A DNA stretch of 23,163 nt from an uncultured Eubacteriales bacterium (GTDB lineage Bacteria; Bacillota; Clostridia; Monoglobales; Monoglobaceae): assembly GCA_900545865.1 (NCBI GenBank), contig URAN01000044.1, forward strand, positions 1 through 23,163. The letters run 5' to 3'. Below are positions 1 to 8,042 of the stretch, piece by piece (position 1 is the stretch's first letter; every line of letters begins with the position of its first letter). The notes below the pieces were generated by a model, which saw only the letters and a program-made list of their open reading frames with translations, was not told the origin of the DNA and did no database searches. A program made the position numbers and the translations under genes.

Positions 1-15
1 GAAAAGGTTTTTTAC

Positions 16-53
16 AAAAAATTTGACCGCTGACTTTAACTTTGTCAGCGGTC
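16..53 (-). terminator. Intrinsic terminator at the end of the valS-folC-dusB-proB unit
   Basis: A 10-bp perfect stem (GACCGCTGAC at 25-34 pairing with GTCAGCGGTC at 44-53) encloses a 9-nt loop. Read on the minus strand it is followed by AAA and then six T at 21-16. It lies just after proB and after a second hairpin at 57-84, so it most likely ends the proB transcript. The T-run is displaced by three bases from the stem, which slightly weakens the call. Confidence 0.75.
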
Positions 54-56
54 TGA

Positions 57-84
57 GGCAGCAAAAACCGTGGTTTTTGCTGCC
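57..84 (-). repeat. 28-bp near-perfect palindrome directly after proB
   Basis: Arms GGCAGCAAAAACC (57-69) and GGTTTTTGCTGCC (72-84) are exact inverted copies around a 2-base centre. It begins 6 nt after the proB stop codon and just before the terminator at 16-53. As RNA it would form a long hairpin with an A/T core and GC-rich base. It has no T-run of its own on the minus strand, so it may protect the 3' end or help the next hairpin terminate. Confidence 0.7.
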
Positions 85-90
85 TGTTGT

Positions 91-870
91 TTATCTTTTT
101 CCCATAAAGCGTGTTCCGACATTTTCGCCGTTGACTATCTTATAAAGGTTTTCGGGGAATGCCCCGTTTGTAATCACCATATCCGTTCCCTTTTGAGTGA
201 CAATCTCGGCGGCGTTCAGCTTGGTTATCATTCCGCCCGTACCACGACGTGTTCCCTCACCCCCGGCACACTTTCTTATCTCATCGGTTATATCATCAAT
301 AACCGGTATAAGCTGTGCTCTGTTCGAGCTTGGATTTCCGTTATAAAATCCGTCAATATCCGACATAAGTATAAGCAGGTCAGCATCAACCAGATTTGCG
401 ACATACGCCGAAAGCGTATCGTTGTCGCCGAACTCAATCTCATATGTGGAAATAACATCATTCTCATTTACAATCGGGATAACGCCATATCCTATCATTG
501 TTTCAAACGCGCTCCTTGCGCTGTCATATCTCTCGGGCGCGTCAAGAACGAATTTTGTGAGCAAAACCTGACCCGTACTGTAGCCGTATTCCTTAAAGAA
601 TTTTTCATAAATAGACACAAGACTCGCCTGTCCGATTGCGGCAAGAGCCTGTTTTTGGCGCGTGGTTGACGGCTTTTCGGCAAGCCCGAGCTTTCCTGCG
701 CCGACGCCGATTGCGCCGCTCGACACAAGCACGATTTCGTGACCCATATTCATAAGGTCGGACAGCACTCTCGCCAGACAATCAATCCTCTTTAAATTTA
801 TCTTTCCCGATTCGTGGGTAATTGTCGATGTTCCGACCTTAACCACTATTCTTTTTTTATCACAGTCCAT
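91..870 (-). CDS. proB: Glutamate 5-kinase, short form without PUA domain
   Basis: This enzyme phosphorylates glutamate to glutamyl-5-phosphate, the first step of proline synthesis, in the cytoplasm. The 259 residues form one amino-acid-kinase fold: VKVGTSTIT at 10-18, SSGAIGVG at 50-57 (phosphate binding), NENDV at 135-139, FGDNDTLSA at 147-155, DIDG at 171-174 and GTGGM at 210-214. The C-terminal PUA domain of the roughly 367-residue E. coli enzyme is absent, and the protein ends right after the kinase core. This short form is known in other bacteria, so I do not read it as a truncation. The ATG is preceded by GAAAGGA at 881-887. dusB ends 25 nt upstream, so the gene is the last of the valS-folC-dusB-proB unit. 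The usual partner proA does not follow before the terminators. Confidence 0.95.
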   Translation of the reverse strand: MDCDKKRIVVKVGTSTITHESGKINLKRIDCLARVLSDLMNMGHEIVLVSSGAIGVGAGKLGLAEKPSTTRQKQALAAIGQASLVSIYEKFFKEYGYSTGQVLLTKFVLDAPERYDSARSAFETMIGYGVIPIVNENDVISTYEIEFGDNDTLSAYVANLVDADLLILMSDIDGFYNGNPSSNRAQLIPVIDDITDEIRKCAGGEGTRRGTGGMITKLNAAEIVTQKGTDMVITNGAFPENLYKIVNGENVGTRFMGKR

Positions 871-895
871 AATCCGTATTTCCTTTCAGACCATA

Positions 896-1873
896 TTATA
901 TTAATTTGTTTAATTTAAAGTCACAAAACTCATTTATAAGTCCGCACATCTCATCATATTTTTGCGCCTTGTTGAGTGCCGTCCTCAAAACCGCACCGCC
1001 GCTCACGCCCTTAAAATACCACGCCATATGCTTTCGTCCCTCTAACACACCGCGGTGTTCGCCCTTAAACTCAACAAGCAAGCCAAGATGTTTAAGCGCA
1101 ACCTCACGCCGTTCATCGAGGTCGGGCGGAGGTAAAACCGTTCCGTCTTTTAAATACGCCGATATTTCTTTAAAAATCCACGGATTTCCCTCTGCCGCTC
1201 TGCCGACCATAATTCCGTCACAGCCCGTATATTCAAGCATATGCGCCGCCGAACCGCCGTCGATAATGTCGCCGTTGCCGATTACGGGGATTTTGACCGC
1301 GGCTTTGACCGCCTTTATAATATCCAAATCCGCCGTGCCGCTGTAAAATTGTTCTCTCGTCCTGCCGTGAACGGTCACTGCGCTTGCGCCGCTCTGTTCG
1401 GCAACCTTGGCAAACTCGACCGCATTTATGCTCTTATCATCCCACCCGGCACGAAACTTGACGGTCACCGGCACATCAACGGCACGGCAGACAGCCGATA
1501 TAACCTTTGCCGCCGTTTCGGGTGATTTCATCAGAGCGCATCCGTCGCCGTTATTCACTATTTTTGGTGCGGGACAACCCATATTTATATCTATCACAGC
1601 CGCGCCATATTCCAGCGCCGAATTTGCGATTTCAGCCATAATATCGGCATCATGCCCAAATATCTGAACCGCAACGGGTTTTTCGCTCTCATCGGCGGTA
1701 AGTAAATCCGCGGTTTTTTTACTTTTATAAAACAGACCTTTTCCCGATACCATTTCGGTATACATAAGCGCGGGGCCAAACGGCTTGACAATCATTCGAA
1801 AAGCCTTGTCCGTCACTCCTGCCATCGGGGCAAGCAATATGTTACTTTCAAGCTCGACTTTACCAATCTTCAT
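896..1873 (-). CDS. dusB: tRNA-dihydrouridine synthase, DusB type
   Basis: This is an FMN-dependent enzyme that reduces uridine to dihydrouridine in the D-loop of tRNA with NADPH. The 325-residue protein opens with LLAPMAGVTD (13-22), which is part of the flavin site. It carries the family signature INMGCPAPKI (96-105), with Cys100 as the expected catalytic acid. GNGDI (199-203) and GRAAEGNPWIF (224-234) are phosphate/FMN-binding segments of the TIM barrel, and a helical C-terminal domain follows. Length and motifs are full for DusB; the choice of DusB over other Dus subfamilies rests on overall resemblance. The ATG has an AGGAGA Shine-Dalgarno site about 7 nt upstream. It lies 35 nt after folC and 25 nt before proB, consistent with one transcript. 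Confidence 0.93.
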   Translation of the reverse strand: MKIGKVELESNILLAPMAGVTDKAFRMIVKPFGPALMYTEMVSGKGLFYKSKKTADLLTADESEKPVAVQIFGHDADIMAEIANSALEYGAAVIDINMGCPAPKIVNNGDGCALMKSPETAAKVISAVCRAVDVPVTVKFRAGWDDKSINAVEFAKVAEQSGASAVTVHGRTREQFYSGTADLDIIKAVKAAVKIPVIGNGDIIDGGSAAHMLEYTGCDGIMVGRAAEGNPWIFKEISAYLKDGTVLPPPDLDERREVALKHLGLLVEFKGEHRGVLEGRKHMAWYFKGVSGGAVLRTALNKAQKYDEMCGLINEFCDFKLNKLI

Positions 1874-1908
1874 CTTTATCTCCTAAAACATTATGTACAT
1901 TGCAATAA

Positions 1909-3474
1909 TCAATTGCTTACGTTATACTCACCCTCGACAAATCTGTCTTTATACTTTTCGAAAAGTATCTTGGGGTTTGAACCGAGTTCCTCTTTTTCCG
2001 TCTTTTTAAGCTTTTTTAAGAAAGCCTCAAGTCTCATCGCCGCCGACCGCGAATACGCCGTCCACGCCGCCGCAACAGCCGCCGCGCCGTGCGCGCGTGT
2101 GTATTTCGCGCCCTTTTCACCCGATTTATGTTCGTTAAAACGCCGTTTTAAATCGGTCGTATATCCGCAATAGAGCGATTCGTCATCGCATCGTATCATA
2201 TACACATAAAACGTATCGCAAAGTTCTTTTGCGGCGGCTCTCCGCCGCACTTCGCCGCACAAATAGAGCGAGCCGCACACTATCGGCATCATATCATCAC
2301 GATTTTTTGTCCGTTCAATCAGCCCTCTTGCCGCCGCGAGCGGACTCTTTATAACCTCGGCTTTTATGCCGTGTCGAACAAATTCATCGGCGACAACCTC
2401 TGCCGCCGCACATCTCGGCATATCATCCAGCTGTGTCGCAATAACAAACTCGGGTTTTATTTTTGAAAATTCTCCGACAACCTCGGCTATATCCTTGTCG
2501 AGCATCATCGCAACGCACAGAACCGCCGATTTTCTGCTTTTATTCACCGTTTCGGACAGAGCCGCCGCAGCCGGCGGATTGTGCGCACCGTCGAGAATGA
2601 TGCCGCAATCCAATTTTTCAAACCGAGCCGGGTTTACCGCCGTTTTGAGGCCTTTATCAACCGCGACATCGGAAATATCTACACCGATTCCACGCAGAAC
2701 ACCGATTGCGGTCAACACCGCGGCGGCGTTATACTTTTGAAATTCACCACTCAGCGACAGAGTATATTCTTTTTTGTTAAACAAAAAAGAATTTCCCTCT
2801 CCGACCTCGGGCGGCTCTGAAACATACAGCTTTGAATTTTTCTCCGCACACGTTTCTTTGATTATTTTAAGAGATTCTTCCGAAATATCGGGGTATACAA
2901 CGGTCGGACAGCCCGATTTTATTATTCCGCACTTTTCGCGCGTTATCTCGGGTATAGTGCCGCCGAGATATTGAGTGTGGTCAAGACCTATCGACATAAT
3001 AATCGACAAAAGCGGCTTTTCTATAACATTTGTTGCGTCAAGCCTGCCGCCGAGACCCGTTTCAAGCACAACGAAATCGCATTTGCTTTTATTAAAATAA
3101 TCCATCGCGATTGCCGTTCCGAGCGCAAATTCGGATACGGGCGTATCATATTTTCGGATAATCTCGCGCACAAGGGTTGTCTCACGCGCCAAATCCTCAT
3201 CGCTTATATCAACGCCGTTTATCTTTATTCTCTCGTTATATCTCATTATATACGGCGATGTAAAAAGCCCAACCTTGAATCCCGATTCCGTCAAAATTTG
3301 AGAAATCATCGCCGCCGCAGAGCCTTTTCCGTTTGTTCCCGCAATATGAATAAACGAAAGCGTTTTATGCGGATTGTTCATTTTTTCGAGCAATGCCCTC
3401 AAAAGGTCATTGCCGAGAACACGCGAAAATTTCGGTGTTTGGTGTATGTATTTTATTGCTTGATTATAGTTCAT
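1909..3474 (-). CDS. folC: FolC (folylpolyglutamate/dihydrofolate synthase) fused to a GIY-YIG nuclease domain
   Basis: Residues 1-418 are a complete FolC, the Mur-ligase-type enzyme that adds glutamate to folates (and, in some species, to dihydropteroate) with ATP. The P-loop GTNGKGS is at 46-52, ETGLGGRLDATN at 138-149, SIGLDH at 161-166 and LDGAHNP at 294-300. The FolC end VCGSLYLCGEVRR is near 399-411. Within about ten residues a GIY-YIG domain of the UPF0213/YhbQ type starts: YVYMI (423-427), YCGYT (435-439), the Arg pair at 444-445, His449, KYTR (457-460) and Glu483, so the likely catalytic Tyr, Arg and Glu are all present. I chose ATG 3474 because MNYNQAIKYIHQTPKF is the usual FolC start and the in-frame extension to 3546 runs through a GC-rich hairpin. 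The Shine-Dalgarno site is weak (GATAGAG, very close). No reading-frame break is visible at the junction. The role of the nuclease domain is unknown. Confidence 0.92.
   Translation of the reverse strand: MNYNQAIKYIHQTPKFSRVLGNDLLRALLEKMNNPHKTLSFIHIAGTNGKGSAAAMISQILTESGFKVGLFTSPYIMRYNERIKINGVDISDEDLARETTLVREIIRKYDTPVSEFALGTAIAMDYFNKSKCDFVVLETGLGGRLDATNVIEKPLLSIIMSIGLDHTQYLGGTIPEITREKCGIIKSGCPTVVYPDISEESLKIIKETCAEKNSKLYVSEPPEVGEGNSFLFNKKEYTLSLSGEFQKYNAAAVLTAIGVLRGIGVDISDVAVDKGLKTAVNPARFEKLDCGIILDGAHNPPAAAALSETVNKSRKSAVLCVAMMLDKDIAEVVGEFSKIKPEFVIATQLDDMPRCAAAEVVADEFVRHGIKAEVIKSPLAAARGLIERTKNRDDMMPIVCGSLYLCGEVRRRAAAKELCDTFYVYMIRCDDESLYCGYTTDLKRRFNEHKSGEKGAKYTRAHGAAAVAAAWTAYSRSAAMRLEAFLKKLKKTEKEELGSNPKILFEKYKDRFVEGEYNVSN
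2231..2248 (-). other. GC-rich hairpin at the FolC/GIY-YIG domain boundary
   Basis: GCGGCGG (2231-2237) and CCGCCGC (2242-2248) pair around a CTCT loop. In the reading frame they encode the Arg/Ala-rich linker RRRAAA between the two domains. No T-run follows on either strand. The position suggests a fusion scar from an old intergenic hairpin, but the structure could also be a by-product of Arg and Ala codons. Confidence 0.4.
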
Positions 3475-3522
3475 CTCTATCAAATCGGTTCTTAAAATCA
3501 ATTTACGGTTTTTGATTCCGCA

Positions 3523-3557
3523 AACCGCGCGCATCGGCAAAACCAATGCGCGCGGTT
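3523..3557 (-). terminator. GC-rich hairpin between valS and folC, possibly a leaky terminator
   Basis: A 12-bp perfect stem, AACCGCGCGCAT (3523-3534) with ATGCGCGCGGTT (3546-3557), encloses an 11-nt loop, 31 nt after the valS stop. On the minus strand only three T follow, so termination may be partial. On the plus strand the stem is followed by GTATTTTTCG, so it could also block antisense transcription. It overlaps the in-frame N-terminal extension of folC and argues against starting folC there. Confidence 0.5.
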
Positions 3558-3588
3558 GTATTTTTCGTTATAAATTAATTTCGGTAAA

Positions 3589-6219
3589 TTACGCTTTGAG
3601 CTTTTCTATACTGTCGAGAACCGCCGCAAGCATAGCCTTATACTTTTCGCCTTTTTTGCGTTCTTCCTCAACAACGGCAGCAGGAGCTTTTTCGACAAAT
3701 CCTTTGTTTGAAAGCATTCCTTCAATACGTTTAATCTCGCCCTCTAAGCGTTTCTTTTCTTTTTCAAGACGTTCAGCCTCTTTTTGTTTGTCAACGAGCT
3801 GATCCATCGGCAGACAGAACTCGCCGCCCGGTGACGCAACCGTTACCGAATTTTCGGGAATACCGCTCTTGTCGGCACAAACACAAACCTCGGATGCAGA
3901 CGCAAGCTTGGTATAGAACACAGTGCCGTCTTTGAATATTTCGGGCTTGTCCGTCACGATAAACAGCTTAGCCGCTTTTGACGGCGGAACGTTCATCTCG
4001 TTTCTGATATTTCTTATCGCCTTAATCGATTCCATAATCATTTCCATTTTTTCGCACGATTCCTCGTCCTCAAATTCATCGCACACGGTCGGATAAGCCG
4101 AAATCATTATGCTCTCGCCGTCATGCGGCAGAGCCTGCCATATCTCTTCGGTAATAAAAGGCATAAACGGATGCAAGAGCTTTAAAGTATTCGACAGCAC
4201 ATAAACCAATGTGTTTTGAGCCGTCAGGTTGCTCTCGTCCTCGTTCGCAAAGCGCGGCTTTACAAGTTCGATATACCAGTCACAGAATTCATCCCATATA
4301 AAGTCATACAGCTTTGATACGGCAACGCCAAGCTCGTATTTATCGAGGTTTTCGGTCACTTCGCCGACAAGACGATTATACTTATGCAATATCCATCTGT
4401 CCTCTGTGGCAAGCAAACTCATATCGGGTTTTTCGCATTTATCAACGGTAAGATTCATCATAACGAACCTTGACGCATTCCAAATCTTGTTGGCAAAGTT
4501 CCTGCTTGCCTCTACGCGCTCCATATAAAAACGCATATCATTACCCGGCGAGTTGCCTGTCGCAAGCGTAAATCTGAGTGCGTCCGCACCGTATTGGTCG
4601 ATTATCTCGAGAGGGTCGATTCCGTTTCCGAGTGATTTTGACATCTTTCTGCCTTGGCTGTCACGCACAAGACCGTGTATATATACGTCTTTAAACGGAA
4701 CTTCACCCATATTCTCTATACCCGAGAATATCATTCGTGATACCCAGAAAAAGATTATATCATATCCCGTAACCAATACCGATGTGGGATAAAAATGTTC
4801 AAGTTCGGGTGTTTTGTCGGGCCAGCCCAATGTCGAGAACGGCCACAGAGCCGAGCTGAACCAGGTGTCCAAAACATCGGGGTCTTGAACAACCTTTCCC
4901 CCGCACTTGGGGCATACATCTATATCTTCTTTTGAAACGGTTGTCTCGCCGCACTTTTCGCAATAGAACGCAGGAATACGATGTCCCCACCAAAGCTGAC
5001 GCGAGATACACCAATCGTGAACGTTTTCCATCCAATGTATATATGTCTTTGAGAACCGTTCGGGAATAAAGCTTGTCTTTCCGTCCAAAACCGCTTTGAG
5101 CGCAGGCTCGGCAAGAGGTTTCATCTTAACGAACCATTGTTTTGATGTCAAAGGCTCAACCGTTGTACCACAGCGATAGCACTGTCCTACGTTATGCTTA
5201 TGCGGAACAACCTTAACGAGCAGACCTTGTTCGTCAAGGTCTTTAACCATAGCCTCTCTCGCCGCATAACGATCCATACCCTCATACTTTCCGCCGTTTG
5301 AGTTTATCGTTGCGTCATCGTTCAAAACTTTTATCTGTTCAAGGTTATGACGCAAACCAACCTCAAAATCGTTCGGGTCATGAGCAGGTGTAATTTTAAC
5401 ACAGCCGGTTCCGAATTCCTTATCAACATATTCATCGGCAATAACGGGTATTTCTCTGCCCACAAGCGGAAGAATCAAAGTCTTTCCGACCAAATCCTTA
5501 TATCTTTCATCGTTGGGATTAACCGCAACGGCAGTATCGCCGAGCAGGGTTTCGGGTCTTGTTGTCGCTATTTCAAGATACTCATCACTGTCTTTAAACG
5601 GATATTTTATGTGCCAAAAATATCCGTCTTGTTCGGCATATTCAACCTCGGCATCCGACAGAGCCGTTGCACAGCTCGGACACCAGTTTATTATTCTGCT
5701 TCCTTGATATATAAGCCCTTTGTTATATAAGTTGACAAACACCTCGCGCACCGCACGGCTGCAACCCTCGTCCATTGTGAAACGCTCTCTGTCCCAGTCA
5801 CAGGAACAGCCGAGAGTTTTGAGCTGATTTATTATACGGTCGCCGAACTTTTCTTTCCACGCCCAGACGCGCTTTAAGAATTCGTCTCTGCCCAAATCAT
5901 ATCGGGTCAGACCCTCGTTCACGCGCAAATCCTCTTCTACCTTTATCTGGGTTGCGATTCCGGCGTGATCCGTTCCGGGAATCCAAAGCGCGTTATAGCC
6001 TTGCATACGCTTTGTACGGATGAGTATATCCTGAAAGGTTTCATCGAGAGCGTGTCCCATATGAAGCTGTCCCGTAACGTTCGGCGGCGGAATAACAATA
6101 GTAAAAGGTTTTTTTGTCTTATCGACCTCGGCATGAAAATAACCTTTGTCGCACCATTCTTTATAAATTCGTTTTTCGACCTGTTTGGGGTCATATGTCT
6201 TTGGCAGTTCTTTTGCCAC
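3589..6219 (-). CDS. valS: Valyl-tRNA synthetase
   Basis: This class I aminoacyl-tRNA synthetase charges tRNA-Val and edits mischarged threonine. In the 876-residue protein the HIGH-type signature HMGH is at 53-56, and the CP1 editing domain runs from about 200 to 340 with TTRPETLLGDTAV near 219-231. Zinc-type pairs CEKC (about 420-423) and CPKC (about 436-439) follow, then KMSKS at 525-529. The anticodon-binding helical domain comes next and the last ~70 residues form the Lys/Glu-rich coiled coil typical of ValS. A GTG at 6226-6228 is also in frame, but it overlaps the AGGAG Shine-Dalgarno site. The GTG at 6217-6219 sits 8 nt after it, giving the N-terminus MAKELPKTYDP. The gene has its own promoter at 6260-6288. 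The 5' leader is too short for a T-box riboswitch. Confidence 0.97.
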   Translation of the reverse strand: MAKELPKTYDPKQVEKRIYKEWCDKGYFHAEVDKTKKPFTIVIPPPNVTGQLHMGHALDETFQDILIRTKRMQGYNALWIPGTDHAGIATQIKVEEDLRVNEGLTRYDLGRDEFLKRVWAWKEKFGDRIINQLKTLGCSCDWDRERFTMDEGCSRAVREVFVNLYNKGLIYQGSRIINWCPSCATALSDAEVEYAEQDGYFWHIKYPFKDSDEYLEIATTRPETLLGDTAVAVNPNDERYKDLVGKTLILPLVGREIPVIADEYVDKEFGTGCVKITPAHDPNDFEVGLRHNLEQIKVLNDDATINSNGGKYEGMDRYAAREAMVKDLDEQGLLVKVVPHKHNVGQCYRCGTTVEPLTSKQWFVKMKPLAEPALKAVLDGKTSFIPERFSKTYIHWMENVHDWCISRQLWWGHRIPAFYCEKCGETTVSKEDIDVCPKCGGKVVQDPDVLDTWFSSALWPFSTLGWPDKTPELEHFYPTSVLVTGYDIIFFWVSRMIFSGIENMGEVPFKDVYIHGLVRDSQGRKMSKSLGNGIDPLEIIDQYGADALRFTLATGNSPGNDMRFYMERVEASRNFANKIWNASRFVMMNLTVDKCEKPDMSLLATEDRWILHKYNRLVGEVTENLDKYELGVAVSKLYDFIWDEFCDWYIELVKPRFANEDESNLTAQNTLVYVLSNTLKLLHPFMPFITEEIWQALPHDGESIMISAYPTVCDEFEDEESCEKMEMIMESIKAIRNIRNEMNVPPSKAAKLFIVTDKPEIFKDGTVFYTKLASASEVCVCADKSGIPENSVTVASPGGEFCLPMDQLVDKQKEAERLEKEKKRLEGEIKRIEGMLSNKGFVEKAPAAVVEEERKKGEKYKAMLAAVLDSIEKLKA

Positions 6220-6227
6220 AAAAATCA

Positions 6228-6232
6228 CTCCT
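6228..6232 (-). promoter_or_regulatory. Ribosome binding site that decides the valS start
   Basis: AGGAG on the minus strand ends on the first base of the upstream in-frame GTG, so that codon cannot be the initiator. Initiation is expected at the GTG 6219-6217, 8 nt downstream. Confidence 0.75.
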
Positions 6233-6259
6233 AATCAATTCGTCTGCTGTATTGAACAT

Positions 6260-6288
6260 ATTATATCATATATTAACATTTTATGCAA
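6260..6288 (-). promoter_or_regulatory. Sigma-A-type promoter for valS
   Basis: On the minus strand TTGCAT (6288-6283) and TATAAT (6265-6260) are separated by exactly 17 bp. The -10 is consensus and the -35 matches 4 of 6. Transcription would start near 6253, leaving a leader of about 33 nt before the valS GTG. The promoter begins only a few bases beyond the degV stop and there is no hairpin between, so degV read-through could add to valS expression. Confidence 0.75.
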
Positions 6289-6292
6289 GTGT

Positions 6293-7180
6293 TTATATCG
6301 TCCTGTCATCGCCGAAAAAGAACAACGCCACCGTTCCGGGACCGCTGTGACATCCGATTGTCGGACCGATATTAAAAATCTTGATTTCGCCGTTTATATT
6401 CGGAAAACGCTCTTTCACCATTGCCCTAACGGTTTTTGCATCCTCGGCACAATCCGAATGCGATATAAAACACTTTCCCTTATAGTCCAAGCCGCCGTTG
6501 GCGTGCTCCTCCATCTTTTTGACTATTTCGGCAATAACCTTGCGCTTTGTTCTGACTTTTTGACGCGGTATCAGCTTGCCCTCGGTGTTCATATTCAAAA
6601 GCGGACAAATTCCGAGAAGGGTTCCGACCATACCCGATGTTTTGGACACTCGACCACCCTTGATATAAAATGTCAAATCGGTTGAAAAGAACCAATGATG
6701 AACATTGAGCCGCATATTATTTGCCTCTGTGTAAAGTTCTTCGGCCGTTGCACCGTTGTCGCGCATATCCGCAAGCGCGTCAACCAAAAGTCCGTACCCC
6801 GATGATGCACCGAGAGAATCTATTACATATATCTTTCTGTCGGGGAACTCATCGGTCAATTCATCTGCCGCAAGGCACGCCGAATTATACGTACCCGACA
6901 GGCCGCTCGACAGGCATACGTATACTATATCCTTTCCGTCACTTAAAAACGGTCTGAAAAATTCACAATAATCCTCTGAATTGAGCTGCCACGTTTTGGT
7001 TTCGCCGCCGTCGCGCATAGCCTGATAAAAGTCCGCCGATGATAGGTTCACGCCCATATCATCGACAAACTCTTTATCGTCTATGCTAAAGTGAAAGCCA
7101 ATCCACTCGATATTTCGCTCTTTTAAATATTCGCACGTCAAATCCACGGTCGAACCGCCGCACAAAACATAATCATTCAT
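6293..7180 (-). CDS. DegV family fatty-acid-binding protein
   Basis: DegV/FakB proteins bind a single fatty acid, and some present it to the kinase FakA for phosphorylation. The 295-residue protein shows the family features in order: TKT at 61-63, SSGLSGTYNSA (91-101), the Asp-Ser pair at 121-122, IKGGRVSK (173-180), and near the C-terminus IGPTIGCHSGPGTVALFF (271-288), which lines the lipid head-group site. No signal peptide or membrane span is seen, so it should be cytoplasmic. The ATG follows AAAGG at about 10 nt. It lies 51 nt downstream of the YdcF-like gene and probably shares its transcript. No fakA-like (Dak-domain) gene is in the window, so the ligand and partner are open. Confidence 0.9.
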   Translation of the reverse strand: MNDYVLCGGSTVDLTCEYLKERNIEWIGFHFSIDDKEFVDDMGVNLSSADFYQAMRDGGETKTWQLNSEDYCEFFRPFLSDGKDIVYVCLSSGLSGTYNSACLAADELTDEFPDRKIYVIDSLGASSGYGLLVDALADMRDNGATAEELYTEANNMRLNVHHWFFSTDLTFYIKGGRVSKTSGMVGTLLGICPLLNMNTEGKLIPRQKVRTKRKVIAEIVKKMEEHANGGLDYKGKCFISHSDCAEDAKTVRAMVKERFPNINGEIKIFNIGPTIGCHSGPGTVALFFFGDDRTI

Positions 7181-7231
7181 TTAATCACTGCCTTTTATAT
7201 AGTCAAAATTAATTTATTTCATCAAAGTTAT

Positions 7232-8026
7232 TCAAGCAAACAAAAGCTGGTTCAAAATCGACATAAGCTCTCTTATATACTGCGCCGGCAATACTGTATA
7301 AACCGACCTCGCCGCACACGGATAAGCCTCTATACCCAAGCCTTTTGCAATCAAACACGCGCGGTATTCGTGGAATCCGTTCGTTATTATAACCACCCTC
7401 GGGTCGAGTCCGCGGCTTTCGATAATTTCTTTTGAATACGCCATATTCTGACGCGTATTCTTTGCCTTGTCCTCTTTTATAATTCTGTCTTTGTCTATAC
7501 CTGCTAAAATCAGATAATCTTCCATACACTGTGCCTCGGATATTTCCTCATCACTACCCTTGTTGCCCGTGACAATGCACATCGCGTCTTTGTGTTCGAT
7601 AAGGTATTCCGTCGCCTTATCGAGACGTCTCTCGAGCGAAAGGCTCGGCCGCGTACCGTTCACCTTGCATCCGAGAACGATAACCGTTCCGTCCGATACG
7701 GGTTTTTCAAACGCCGCCATCGTCATTTTTGACGTAACGATTCCGACAAACACAAATCCGCACGCCGCCGCAGCCGCCGCGGCGGACAGAATGATTCTTC
7801 CGCATTTGGTATGCCAAAACTTTTTTATACCTGAATTAACCTCGGGCATTTTTATAATGTAACCTATAAGTGCCGCAAACAGTACCGTTCCGATAATATT
7901 ACCGTAATCGATTCCTATCAGCGGAAAGGTAAGCAAAAACCAACCAAGCATAAATACGCATATCGCCAATGCCGATTTTCTCATCGGAGACAGTCTGTTC
8001 AATTCACCTTTTAAATTATTCGCCAT
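7232..8026 (-). CDS. YdcF-like (DUF218) membrane protein
   Basis: The 264-residue protein has three likely membrane helices (about 17-37, 42-60 and 77-98) followed by a soluble DUF218 domain. Its motifs are VIVLGCKVNG (115-124), the Arg-Leu pair at 134-135, VTGNKGSDEEISEA (152-165), NTRQN (190-194) and ITNGFHEYRA (214-223). The last stands in for the usual S-x-F-H-x-x-R-A. DUF218 proteins include SanA/ElyC/YdcF relatives linked to envelope or lipid-carrier metabolism, but the reaction is unknown for most, so I assign no activity. With three spans the catalytic domain is probably outside the membrane; this is inference. Its Shine-Dalgarno site is weak (TTGAG). The gene begins 16 nt after the hydrolase stop, suggesting translational coupling. 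Confidence 0.85.
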   Translation of the reverse strand: MANNLKGELNRLSPMRKSALAICVFMLGWFLLTFPLIGIDYGNIIGTVLFAALIGYIIKMPEVNSGIKKFWHTKCGRIILSAAAAAAACGFVFVGIVTSKMTMAAFEKPVSDGTVIVLGCKVNGTRPSLSLERRLDKATEYLIEHKDAMCIVTGNKGSDEEISEAQCMEDYLILAGIDKDRIIKEDKAKNTRQNMAYSKEIIESRGLDPRVVIITNGFHEYRACLIAKGLGIEAYPCAARSVYTVLPAQYIRELMSILNQLLFA

Positions 8027-8042
8027 ATTATTTTAAACTCAA

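Noticed and set aside
70..669. Plus-strand open frame of 199 codons
   Set aside because: It lies opposite proB, its product looks like no family I know, and it has no ribosome site; proB has full kinase motifs in the same stretch.
3475..3546. 24-residue N-terminal extension of FolC
   Set aside because: It begins with TTG inside a GC hairpin, has no ribosome site and precedes the standard FolC N-terminus.
6229..6292. T-box riboswitch before valS
   Set aside because: Only 64 nt separate degV from valS, too short for a T-box, and no specifier or antiterminator motif is visible.
7181..7231. Promoter for degV
   Set aside because: TTGATG and TATATA at 18 bp spacing are weak and would place the start inside the ribosome site.
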